DNA of 56,289 bases, from positions 1 to 56,289 of the forward strand of contig CAJMPR010000026.1 in assembly GCA_905215345.1 (NCBI GenBank). Direction: 5' to 3'. Positions within the stretch are counted from its first letter, which is position 1. Every line of letters starts with the position of its first letter. Shown here piece by piece: positions 8,552-16,426 of the stretch. The translations under genes and the position numbers were made by a program. Origin of the DNA: an uncultured bacterium. GTDB taxonomy: Bacteria; Bacteroidota; Bacteroidia; Bacteroidales; Bacteroidaceae. The notes below the pieces were generated by a model. That model saw only the letters and a list, made by a program, of their open reading frames with translations, had not been told where the DNA came from and ran no database searches.

Positions 8552-9046
8552 ATGAGACATAATAAAAAATTCAATCATTTAGGTCGTACTGCTTCTCACA
8601 GAAGTGCTATGTTATCTAACATGGCTTGTTCTTTGATCAAGCACAAAAGAATCACTACGACTGTTGCAAAGGCCAAAGCTTTGAAGAAGTTTGTTGAACC
8701 TTTGATTACAAAAGCTAAAGATGATACGACTAATTCTCGTCGTGTTGTATTTAGTAACTTGCAAGATAAGTATGCTGTAACTGAACTGTTCAAAGAAATC
8801 TCTGTGAAGATTGCTGATCGTCCGGGTGGTTATACTCGTATCATCAAAACTGGCAACCGTTTGGGTGACAATGCAGAAATGTGCTTTATTGAACTCGTTG
8901 ACTACAACGAAAATATGGCTAAGGAAAAAGTTACTAAGAAAGCTACTCGTACCCGTCGTTCAAAGAAGGCTACTGCAGAAACTGCTGCTCCTGTTGAAGC
9001 TCCTGTTGCTGAAGAAGCTAAGTCAGAAGAATCGAAAGCAGAATAA
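8552..9046 (+). CDS. rplQ: 50S ribosomal protein L17 with extended acidic/basic tail
   Basis: bL17 lies near the exit tunnel. The first ~125 residues are canonical (MRHNKKFNHLGRTASHRSAM at the start; LGDNAEMCFIELVDYN at the end of the core). The remaining ~40 residues are low-complexity Lys/Thr then Ala/Glu/Pro (KKATRTRRSKKATAETAAP and onward), making 164 residues against about 125 in E. coli. Such tails are common in Bacteroidota L17. Last gene of the operon, starting three bases after rpoA and followed by a strong terminator. Confidence 0.97.
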   Translation: MRHNKKFNHLGRTASHRSAMLSNMACSLIKHKRITTTVAKAKALKKFVEPLITKAKDDTTNSRRVVFSNLQDKYAVTELFKEISVKIADRPGGYTRIIKTGNRLGDNAEMCFIELVDYNENMAKEKVTKKATRTRRSKKATAETAAPVEAPVAEEAKSEESKAE

Positions 9047-9070
9047 TTCAACTATTCTTTTTATATATAA

Positions 9071-9102
9071 AAGCTGTCCCAGTGATTGGGGCAGCTTTTT
9101 TG
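9071..9102 (+). terminator. Rho-independent terminator of the ribosomal operon
   Basis: AAGCTGTCCC (9071-9080) pairs with GGGGCAGCTT (9088-9097), a 10-bp stem with one G-U pair, a 7-base loop and a following run of T. It lies 25 bases after the rplQ stop, so it should end the long ribosomal transcript. Confidence 0.9.
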
Positions 9103-9185
9103 TGTTATGCCAATACCTAAGTTTTTCTTTCCTTGAACAAACATTAAAAGATAAGTGTATTCAACAAATCTATGAAATAAACTGT

Positions 9186-9193
9186 TATATTTG
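9186..9193 (+). promoter_or_regulatory. Bacteroides-type -7 box before the small exported protein
   Basis: TATATTTG is a perfect TAnnTTTG match, ending ten bases before the ATG at 9203. A transcript would start about five bases ahead of that ATG and be nearly leaderless. There is no TTTG at the -33 spacing, so strength is uncertain. A TTG inside the box (9191) could open a slightly longer frame, but it would lie inside the promoter, so the ATG is preferred. Confidence 0.45.
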
Positions 9194-9202
9194 CAAGTAG
9201 TT

Positions 9203-9622
9203 ATGGCGAAATATATAAAATTCATAGGACTGTTAGTGCTTACGTTAGCTTTTTGGCAAACGTCAAGCAATTCATTTATCGGTACTAGTCTGATAAATGA
9301 AGATGAGTTTGTGGATATTCATGCCGTTACTGTGAAGCATCAGTCTGATGAAACATGCTTTACTTCTCCTCAGCTACCTTATTTACCGGATGCGGAGTTA
9401 GCAAGTTCTAACGGACATATGCAGTCGTTGACTTTTCCCCGCATTCAACGTTCTTACATCGTAGAATATCATTTCTCATTGAGAGATTGTGGAGAAAAGC
9501 TCGCTCAGCGTGAAGCTGCTTTGGCTCTACACAAAGAAAAGCTCTTTGATACTACTACATACTATCGTTGTCATCCTGTGTGTGAATATTATATTTACAC
9601 CTTGAGGCGTATTATCATTTAA
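9203..9622 (+). CDS. Small exported protein of unknown function
   Basis: A 139-residue protein starting MAKYIKFIGLLVLTLAFWQT, which is a signal peptide (two basic residues, then a 12-15 residue hydrophobic core and a small-residue cleavage region SSNS). The mature part has no domain I recognise. It contains four cysteines, two close together near the end (RCHPVCEYY), and one each in ETCFTSP and LRDCGEK, so disulfides or ligand binding are possible. Periplasmic or surface location is inferred. It stands alone between the ribosomal terminator and the next gene in the same direction. Confidence 0.7.
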   Translation: MAKYIKFIGLLVLTLAFWQTSSNSFIGTSLINEDEFVDIHAVTVKHQSDETCFTSPQLPYLPDAELASSNGHMQSLTFPRIQRSYIVEYHFSLRDCGEKLAQREAALALHKEKLFDTTTYYRCHPVCEYYIYTLRRIII

Positions 9623-9650
9623 TGTATTATTGAATTTTGGTCTATTTCTT

Positions 9651-9673
9651 AACCTATAAATACCTATAGGTTA
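9651..9673. repeat. Inverted repeat upstream of the 179-residue membrane protein
   Basis: AACCTATA (9651-9658) and TATAGGTT (9665-9672) form an inverted repeat with a 6-base centre, extendable by one T-A pair. It lies about 50 bases before the ATG at 9722 and downstream of the previous stop. It could be an operator or a weak transcript hairpin; it has no T-run. Confidence 0.45.
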
Positions 9674-9721
9674 GGGATATTGTATTTTTTATTTCAATAA
9701 TTCATTAAAACAAATAATATT

Positions 9722-10261
9722 ATGGCAACTCAAACTATTGACGCTACCCTCTTTGCGTCTTCACATCCCGATATTGCAAAACGTACAAGTGTTTCCGGAC
9801 TTATCTTCTCAGTAGCAATGCTGTTGATAGGTGTTCTGTTATTCGCCTCTATCTTTGAATTAAGCGATAAATCTTCTACCATGAGCATGGCATTTATGGT
9901 ATTGGGTACAGCACTCGTCTTATTAGGTGTGTTCCGTTTATTCTGGAAATCAAAAGAAATGGTTTATCTGCCTACTGGAAGTGTAGCAAAAGAACGTAGT
10001 ATTTTCTTTGACTTGAAATATATCGGTAAGCTGACTGATATGCTTGAAAACGGAAAGTTGGATAATGAAGCCGGTGTAAAGAGTGAAGCAAGTGGTAATG
10101 TACGTATGGACATTATGATTTCCCAAGATAATAAATTTGCGGCTGTACAACTATTCCAGTTCGTACCTTATACTTATTCACCGGTGACTTCAGTCAGATA
10201 TTTCACAGGAAATGAAGCTGCGACAATAGCCGCTTTTTTACTGAAGTGCAAGACTGCATAG
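9722..10261 (+). CDS. Membrane protein of unknown function
   Basis: A 179-residue protein with two hydrophobic segments near residues 27-45 (LIFSVAMLLIGVLLFASIF) and 55-73 (MAFMVLGTALVLLGVFRLF). These are followed by a soluble C-terminal domain of about 100 residues that includes VAKERSIFFDLKYIGKLTDM and ends in LLKCKTA. I do not recognise a family. The first ~25 residues look cytosolic (no signal peptide), so both ends may face the cytosol. It faces the MutS-like gene and the two share a terminator. Confidence 0.7.
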   Translation: MATQTIDATLFASSHPDIAKRTSVSGLIFSVAMLLIGVLLFASIFELSDKSSTMSMAFMVLGTALVLLGVFRLFWKSKEMVYLPTGSVAKERSIFFDLKYIGKLTDMLENGKLDNEAGVKSEASGNVRMDIMISQDNKFAAVQLFQFVPYTYSPVTSVRYFTGNEAATIAAFLLKCKTA

Positions 10262-10299
10262 TCTTTGGTGCACAGAGATAATTTATTCGTTATTTTGTT

Positions 10300-10334
10300 A
10301 AATGGGGATTAGTCGGTGACGGCAATCCCCATTT
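10300..10334. terminator. Shared terminator between convergent genes
   Basis: AAATGGGGATT (10300-10310) pairs perfectly with AATCCCCATTT (10324-10334). T-rich sequence follows on both strands. It lies 38 bases after the membrane-protein stop on the plus strand and overlaps the last codons and stop of the MutS-like gene on the minus strand. Confidence 0.75.
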
Positions 10335-12183
10335 TCTTCATTAGGAAACAGGCGTTCATGTTTTGTGCTATACCCGGGCGAAGCCGATATGAGAAAGTTA
10401 ACTCATTGTTGGTAATATCTGCCTCAAAACGGTAATTACTTATATTATCTGGAAATAGCTCTATGAGCGTACCTAATAGCAAATCGTGAGTAGCGATGAT
10501 ACCATTGGCATGTAAAACCATAAACTGCTTGATAAGTGCAAATGAACCTTTCTGCTTATCCATAGAATTCGTACCCTTCAAAATTTCATCAAGAATGATG
10601 AATAACTCTTCACCGGATTGTAATTTGTCAATGATAAGCTTTAGGCGTTTGAGCTCGGCAAAGAAATAAGATTCATTGTTATTCAGCGAGTCGCTGGTAC
10701 GTAAGCTGGTGATGAGACGGGCAGGGTATAGTTCCATTGTTGACGCACAAACTGGTGCTCCGACACATGCAAGTAGGTAATTAATGCCTATAGTGCGCAG
10801 ATAAGTACTCTTTCCCGCCATATTAGCACCGGTAATGATGATGAAGAAAGGGCGTTTTTCCATATCAATGTCGTTACGAATACATCGGTCACGATGCATT
10901 AACGGATGCCCTAAGTCCGTGGCGTGGAAACGGTAGGGCATAATAGTCATAGACTTATCCTCGTCGGCATGAATAGATTCTTTTTCATGACAAATTTCTG
11001 TTTGGTTCAACAATTTCGGGTAGGAGTAATCAGGATGGTTGTAAGCGAAGGTTGCCAGAGAATTAAGTGCGTCCATCTGTCCAAGAGCAGTCAGCCAGCC
11101 AGGTAAGTCACTGGCATATTGCTCTTTCCAAGTCTCTATAAGTATTATCTGACGTAGTTCCCAAAAATATAATCCGTTGCGTACTACATACATGAGTGCA
11201 TTGTTTCGTTGGTCCAATCCATTCATCAATTTACTTAGCTGACTGATGGAATGGGAAGCCTTCTTTTTATCACTACCAATCTTTGCTTTAATCTCTCTGA
11301 GTAGTTGACTTTGCATCGGTTGTACCTCCATTAGGTGTAGTAATTCGGCATAAGTACCTAAAATTTGTAACTTCTTGCCATATACTGCTTGTGCTTTAGA
11401 TATCTTTCCGGTAAAACCTAAACTGGTGGTAACGAAAAACATCCAGATAATTCCCCATATGCTTGCAGGTAGATTGCCGCTTATTACCAGAATCAAGCAT
11501 AGCAGGTTGATGCTTGCAACTAAGGCAGGAAGCATACGGATAAGTCTGTTCTTACGAAAAGTACAAGGGCTTGCCGCCCATGCTCTCAATTCTGTTTCGT
11601 CAGCAACTTTTCCCTTGTGCAGTAGGCCGAGTATACGAAAACGTTGGCGGAACTTCAGCTCGGGAGCCAGTTCACGTACTGCTGCCTGCCGCATTAAAAT
11701 CTCCTCTTTGTTCTCAAGATGTTTTCCCAACCACTGTGCTAATACCTGCTTCCCGGGTTCTGTACATGTCCGGTTGATATATTGGAATAAAGAATGCCGT
11801 CCGAATACATCTAAATCGTAGGTATATAGATGTACCGGATCTATAAATTCTCCACCATCATCGAAAGCAGAAATATCATAGTCTAATGCAGCCAATTCTT
11901 GCCGGTTGATTTTAGCTTTCTTTTCCAGGTAATCTTTGCGGTAGAACAGCCGATTATGATACTTTATAAGGAGAATGAATGGAACGAGAGTGACAAGTGT
12001 AATGCTTGTCAATATCGCCCAACTTTCGGACCAAAAATAGGCAACTCCCGTTACTCCTGCAATGAACAATAATAAACGCAGTGTGCTAATGCGATAAATC
12101 TGTTTCTGAACCTTGTTCAACTTTTGCTGTGCTTCGTCAGCAATATGACGGTAGTTTTGGCTTATATTCTCAATGTTTTCCAT
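10309..12183 (-). CDS. Membrane-anchored MutS-like ATPase
   Basis: A 624-residue protein whose C-terminal third is a MutS-type ABC ATPase. Walker A is GANMAGKST (residues 452-460), the ABC-like region contains ESYFFAELKRLK, and Walker B is ELFIILDEILKGTNS. The N-terminal mismatch-binding and connector domains of MutS are absent. Instead there are two hydrophobic pairs, near residues 33-73 (LLLFIAGVTGVAYFW, ILTSITLVTLVPFILL) and near 213-260. The family (MutS-related proteins of Bacteroidota) is known but its role is not; classical mismatch repair is unlikely without the recognition domain. The minus strand has TATCTTTG at 12216-12209 as a candidate promoter. Confidence 0.88.
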   Translation of the reverse strand: MENIENISQNYRHIADEAQQKLNKVQKQIYRISTLRLLLFIAGVTGVAYFWSESWAILTSITLVTLVPFILLIKYHNRLFYRKDYLEKKAKINRQELAALDYDISAFDDGGEFIDPVHLYTYDLDVFGRHSLFQYINRTCTEPGKQVLAQWLGKHLENKEEILMRQAAVRELAPELKFRQRFRILGLLHKGKVADETELRAWAASPCTFRKNRLIRMLPALVASINLLCLILVISGNLPASIWGIIWMFFVTTSLGFTGKISKAQAVYGKKLQILGTYAELLHLMEVQPMQSQLLREIKAKIGSDKKKASHSISQLSKLMNGLDQRNNALMYVVRNGLYFWELRQIILIETWKEQYASDLPGWLTALGQMDALNSLATFAYNHPDYSYPKLLNQTEICHEKESIHADEDKSMTIMPYRFHATDLGHPLMHRDRCIRNDIDMEKRPFFIIITGANMAGKSTYLRTIGINYLLACVGAPVCASTMELYPARLITSLRTSDSLNNNESYFFAELKRLKLIIDKLQSGEELFIILDEILKGTNSMDKQKGSFALIKQFMVLHANGIIATHDLLLGTLIELFPDNISNYRFEADITNNELTFSYRLRPGIAQNMNACFLMKKMGIAVTD

Positions 12184-12208
12184 TTACTTCTAGTTATTAT
12201 GATGCCAA

Positions 12209-12216
12209 CAAAGATA
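12209..12216 (-). promoter_or_regulatory. Bacteroides-type -7 box for the MutS-like gene
   Basis: On the minus strand this reads TATCTTTG, a perfect TAnnTTTG, 26 bases before the start codon. No TTTG is found at the -33 spacing. Confidence 0.45.
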
Positions 12217-12260
12217 ATTTAAATATGTGGTTTTCCCTAAAGACTTTCAGTTTCATGCGG

Positions 12261-12435
12261 TTGAACAATTAGTTTTCTAATGTTTGGAACAAACTGTTCT
12301 CTTATGTTGGAACAAACTGTTTTATTGCGTTAGAACGAATTGTTTCATTATATTGGAACAAACTGTTCACCATGTTGGAACAGACTGTTCTCTATATTGA
12401 AACACTTTGTTCATCTTAATAAAACAGACTTGGCA
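12261..12435. repeat. Array A: about eight tandem 22-23 bp dyad repeats
   Basis: Units begin at 12261, 12284, 12307, 12330, 12353, 12375, 12397 and about 12419, i.e. steps of 23,23,23,23,22,22,22. The best copies read TTGGAACAAACTGTTC (16 bases; a 13-base dyad GAACA-AAC-TGTTC after TTG), followed by 6-7 variable A/T-rich bases. Outer copies are more degenerate. The whole gap (12184-12560, 377 bases) lies between the divergent MutS-like gene and the decayed gene. Apart from this array and promoter-like boxes I see nothing else in it. There are no unique spacers, so it is not CRISPR. Confidence 0.85.
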
Positions 12436-12560
12436 TGACTATATCCGGAAATCATTTTAAAGGAGATACAGTGATTTCTTTCTTGTATTCTTGCTGAATA
12501 GCGATAAAAAATGTACCTTTCGCTCTACAAAACAAAGTTCCAAAAAGAAAGGATTGCGAT

Positions 12561-14233
12561 ATGAAAAGACGTTGGTTGTTAGGAATATTGGCATTATTAG
12601 CTCTGCCATGCGTGGCACAGCAGATAATGTATTCCAATTTGAAGGAATTGGTTGAAGGCCGTGGAGATACGGTAAGCATATTGAAAGTGGAAAAACGTTC
12701 CAAAAATCAGATATATCTGATGGGGGGTGCAGATTACCGTATAGAAGCAAAAGATAATTCCGGCCTTTGCAGATATCTGAAATCCCGTTGCTATGCCGTG
12801 CGGGTAGACACAGCTTTATATGTGAATTGCCGGAAGATGCGCTACAAGCATTTTCGTTTTGGACAGTGGTACGCACCTGCCATGTGGGTGCGCGGAAAGA
12901 TATACTACAGTGCGCAACCCGTGGGGCAAGCGGCAACAAGCACCGCAACCCCGCCCGATGCAACGAAACTGGGTGGTGAAGTGGGCGATGCCATCAATGC
13001 CTCCGGACTGGTATTTGCACGTGTATACTATGAGTTGAACCCGGAGACGGGACGCTCCGAGTTTGTGGGCAGAGAGAAGATGCTGGAACTGCTGGCGGAC
13101 TTCCCCGAACTGAAAAAGGCTTTTGAAAAAGAAACGAGCGAGTCAGCCGAGGTCATTGGAAAGTATTTGCGGCAGCTGAACTTTAAGCCGACTTATTCCA
13201 TCGAATCCGCCCGCGCCCTTATTGAGTTGACCAAAGAAACGAAGCGTGGAAACCTCCCTACCGGGTAAGATTGGGAAGCACTGTTCTCCACTGACGGATA
13301 CAAGGTGTTCTTTGACTGTCCTGTGGGGAAGTGGCTGAAAGAAGCCTTCCGCACTTCCTGCAAAATTGCTTTCGACCCTGCATTGAAGCCTGCCAAAGAT
13401 AGTATCCTGAGCATCCCTTTCGCGACGATGAAGGCGAACGATGAGATTGTACGCTTCTTCTGTGTTCAAAACCTCAGCCAGTTTGGCGACAGCCTTGAAG
13501 TGCTCGACGCTTACCTGGCAAGCCCTGTTTTCTCCGGCATCTTTGCCCGGGGTAACAAGCAAGCCTTGAAATACCTGCCGGATGGCTTCGTGACGCGTCA
13601 TCCCGACCACGGCAAGTTTTACATCTTTCTGTTTCCGCCCGAAGCCTGGTCGCTCAACGGCAACGTCTTTATAGACCTGAACTGCATTTACAACCAGGGT
13701 GAAGAATCCTTTGTCAACCTGATAGGTCATGAGTTGCACCACAGCTATCGCCGGGGATACATCCAAGAGAAATACAAAGACAATGGCAGTCCCGTGGTAG
13801 CTGCACTCAGCATGATGCAATCGGAAGGGGCACCGATATTTTGAATAAGTTCGAAGGTCCTTATACGCTCGAAGATGTCGGCCTTTTTGGTCAAGACGTG
13901 CTGAAACAGATGAACGAACGTTATTACAATACTCCGAATCTGCTGCGGGAGATAGACTCCCTGACTGTGGGTTATTCCAGGGGAATGGTAGATGCCGAGG
14001 CTTACGGACGGGTTGCCAAGATGCCTACTAACGGTGGACACTCAAACGGATTCTACATGACTACGCTCATCAAGTATCAACCCGGGCTGCAAGCGGTCAT
14101 CGACAGCTCCGTAGAGACGGTGAAGTTTGTCGAAGCCTACAATAAGGCCGCACGCAAAGCAGGTAATGAATATGTCTTTACTGATGAATTCGTTGCCTAC
14201 ATAAAGTCGCTCTTTAAAGAAATGAAGATATAA
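12561..14233 (+). pseudogene. Decayed secreted protein: DUF6563-like part joined to DUF5700-like HExxH peptidase
   Basis: The reading frame opens with a signal peptide (MKRRWLLGILALLALPCVAQ) and runs to a TAA at 13266-13268. The same frame continues without a break (DWEALFSTDGYKVFFDCPVG) to 13844, then shifts to another frame that ends at 14233. The shift falls near the GGGG at 13827-13830: removing two G gives SEGTDILNKFEG, which reads on naturally. Residues 1 to about 205 resemble the complete DUF6563 type. The rest resembles DUF5700, putative zinc peptidases, with the motif HELHHS near 13732-13749. It looks like two once-separate genes fused by deletion and then damaged, or a gene hit by sequencing errors. 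The body is richer in G+C than the flanks. Confidence 0.75.
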
Positions 14234-14251
14234 CTTTTCTGACGTTATGAT

Positions 14252-14293
14252 AAATAAATCCCGATGTTCTATTGTGAATATCGGGATTTATTT
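14252..14293. terminator. Hairpin after the decayed gene, before the hut operon
   Basis: AAATAAATCCCGAT (14252-14265) pairs perfectly over 14 bp with ATCGGGATTTATTT (14280-14293) around a 14-base loop. The T-rich right arm makes it a likely terminator of whatever reads through the pseudogene. A TATATTGC at 14296-14303 is one base off the -7 consensus and may serve hutU. Confidence 0.75.
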
Positions 14294-14358
14294 CTATATT
14301 GCGACCAATACAGACCTTTGTTTGTTGACAATTTGTAACTGTTAGTCCTGAACGTATT

Positions 14359-16341
14359 ATGAAGATTACTTTAAGTGACACATTGCCCCCTTACCCCACT
14401 TTTGTAGAAGGTATCCGGCGGGCTCCCGACCGTGGATTCTCCCTTACTCCAGCGCAAACCGCTACGGCCTTGAAAAATGCTTTGCGCTATATTCCCAAGG
14501 AATTACACGAAACGCTTGCACCTGAATTTATGGAAGAACTCCGCATGCGCGGACGTATTTATGGCTACCGCTATCGTCCTCAAGGCGACCTCAAGGCGAA
14601 ACCCATTGATAAATACCGGGGAAACTGCATCGAAGGTAAAGCCTTTCAAGTGATGATTGACAATAATCTCTGTTTTGACATTGCCCTCTACCCTTATGAA
14701 CTGGTGACTTATGGCGAAACGGGGCAGGTGTGCCAGAACTGGATGCAATACCGCCTTATCAAGCAATACCTCGAGGTGCTGACTCGTGAACAGACACTCG
14801 TTATTGAGAGCGGGCATCCGTTGGGACTGTTTAAGTCCAAGCCCGAAGCGCCGCGAGTTATTATTACGAACGCTATGATGGTCGGCTTGTACGATAATCA
14901 AAAAGACTGGCATGTGGCCATGCAGATGGGTGTAGCTAACTACGGGCAGATGACTGCCGGTGGATGGATGTACATCGGTCCGCAGGGAATTGTGCACGGT
15001 ACCTTTAACACCCTGTTGAATGCCGGGCGCTTGAAACTCGGTATTCCGCAAGATGGTGACCTGCGCGGTCGACTTTTTGTGTCTTCCGGGCTGGGAGGTA
15101 TGAGCGGTGCTCAGCCCAAAGCCGCAGAGATGGCGGGTGCTGCTGCTATCATTGCAGAGGTGGATGCGTCACGCATTGAAACCCGTCACCGGCAAGGCTG
15201 GGTAGGGCACATTACAAAGTCGCCTTCCGAAGCATTTTTTCTGGCGCAAGGTGCAATAGACTCCCGTGTTCCCATCTCTATTGCCTATCATGGAAATGTA
15301 GTGGATTTGCTGGAATTTGCTGCCAGCAGAAATATACATATCGACTTGTTGTCCGACCAGACCTCTTGCCATGCAGTATACGAAGGAGGTTATTGTCCTG
15401 TCGGACTGACTTTTGAACAACGCACCCGGATGTTGCATGAGAATCCGGAAGAATTCCGGGGATTGGTGAATGGTACTTTGGAACGCCATTTTGATGCGAT
15501 AAAAGCGTTGGTAGATTGTGGTACTTATTTCTTTGATTATGGCAATTCTTTTATGAAAGCCGTATATGACGCCGGTGTCTCCGAGATAGCGCGTGATGGT
15601 ATTGATAAGAATGGATTTATCTTCCCCAGTTATGTAGAAGACATCATGGGGCCCGAACTCTTTGATTACGGTTACGGACCTTTTCGCTGGGTATGTCTCA
15701 GTGGCAAACACCAAGACCTGGTAAAGACCGACCGGGCTGCGATGGAGTGCATCGCCCCCACACGTCGCGGACAAGATTTGGATAATTATAACTGGATTCG
15801 TGATGCCGAAAAGAATAAATTGGTGGTAGGTACGCAAGCGCGTATTCTCTATCAGGATGCCGAGGGGCGCATGAAGATAGCGTTACGTTTTAACGAGATG
15901 GTACGTCGTGGCGAAGTTGGACCTATTATGCTGGGACGCGATCATCACGATGTCAGTGGTACGGACTCACCGTTCCGCGAAACGGCCAATATCAAAGACG
16001 GAAGTAATGTGATGGCTGATATGGCTGTACAGTGCTTCGCCGGTAATTGCGCACGGGGGATGAGCCTGGTGGCGTTGCACAATGGCGGTGGAGTAGGTAT
16101 AGGAAAAGCGATTAACGGTGGATTCGGTATGGTATGTGACGGCTCGGAGAGGGTAGACGAAATACTTCGTTCCGCTATGTTGTGGGACGTAATGGGAGGT
16201 GTGGCACGCCGTTCGTGGGCGCGTAATTCGCATGCCATGGAGACGTGTGAGGAGTTTAACCAGACGCATGCTGACGGGTATCACATTACGATGCCGTATG
16301 TTGCGGATGAAGAGCTGATAAATAAATATAAATATAAATGA
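14359..16341 (+). CDS. hutU: Urocanate hydratase
   Basis: Adds water to urocanate to give 4-imidazolone-5-propionate, the second step of histidine breakdown, using tightly bound NAD+. The 660-residue length matches the long form of Bacteroidota and animals rather than the ~555-residue Bacillus/Pseudomonas form. Visible blocks include the NAD-binding SSGLGGMSGAQPKAAEMAGA near residue 245, LLSDQTSCHAVYEGGYCPVG near 335, and GRDHHDVSGTDSPFRETANI with VALHNGGGVGIGKAINGGFG towards the C-terminus. First gene of the hut cluster; a repeat-bearing 85-base spacer follows. Confidence 0.96.
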   Translation: MKITLSDTLPPYPTFVEGIRRAPDRGFSLTPAQTATALKNALRYIPKELHETLAPEFMEELRMRGRIYGYRYRPQGDLKAKPIDKYRGNCIEGKAFQVMIDNNLCFDIALYPYELVTYGETGQVCQNWMQYRLIKQYLEVLTREQTLVIESGHPLGLFKSKPEAPRVIITNAMMVGLYDNQKDWHVAMQMGVANYGQMTAGGWMYIGPQGIVHGTFNTLLNAGRLKLGIPQDGDLRGRLFVSSGLGGMSGAQPKAAEMAGAAAIIAEVDASRIETRHRQGWVGHITKSPSEAFFLAQGAIDSRVPISIAYHGNVVDLLEFAASRNIHIDLLSDQTSCHAVYEGGYCPVGLTFEQRTRMLHENPEEFRGLVNGTLERHFDAIKALVDCGTYFFDYGNSFMKAVYDAGVSEIARDGIDKNGFIFPSYVEDIMGPELFDYGYGPFRWVCLSGKHQDLVKTDRAAMECIAPTRRGQDLDNYNWIRDAEKNKLVVGTQARILYQDAEGRMKIALRFNEMVRRGEVGPIMLGRDHHDVSGTDSPFRETANIKDGSNVMADMAVQCFAGNCARGMSLVALHNGGGVGIGKAINGGFGMVCDGSERVDEILRSAMLWDVMGGVARRSWARNSHAMETCEEFNQTHADGYHITMPYVADEELINKYKYK

Positions 16342-16412
16342 AGAACGATGAATGAAGAATGAAGCTGCGCAATGCAAATATGCCGCAAGGTAATTCTTCA
16401 TTCTCAATTCTT
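16341..16412. repeat. Inverted short-word repeat between hutU and the formiminotransferase gene
   Basis: The left arm (16341-16363, GAATGAAGAATGAA type words) is answered by an inverted right arm (16392-16412, ATTCTTCATTCTCAATTCTT). Between them lies GCTGCGC (16364-16370). The match is imperfect but includes a 9-base identity. A transcript could fold into a long A-U-rich hairpin inside the operon. Confidence 0.6.
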
Positions 16413-16426
16413 AATTTTAAAAGGTT

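Noticed and set aside
8811..9200. 129-codon plus-strand frame across the rplQ end and terminator
   Set aside because: Starts inside rplQ in another frame, with Leu/Lys-rich translation of the rplQ tail, and crosses the terminator.
12284..12299. Resemblance of GAACAnnnTGTTC to vertebrate steroid-receptor half-site pairs
   Set aside because: Chance similarity of a short symmetric motif; no biological link in a bacterium.
12261..12435. CRISPR-like array
   Set aside because: Units are head to tail at 22-23 bp with no unique 30-bp spacers, and no cas genes are in the window.
13143..13820. 225-codon minus-strand open frame opposite the decayed peptidase
   Set aside because: It mirrors codon structure of the clearly protein-like plus strand (HELHHS motif) and has no domain of its own.
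15169..15837. 222-codon minus-strand open frame inside hutU
   Set aside because: hutU is intact and conserved along this stretch; no signal or domain in the reverse frame.
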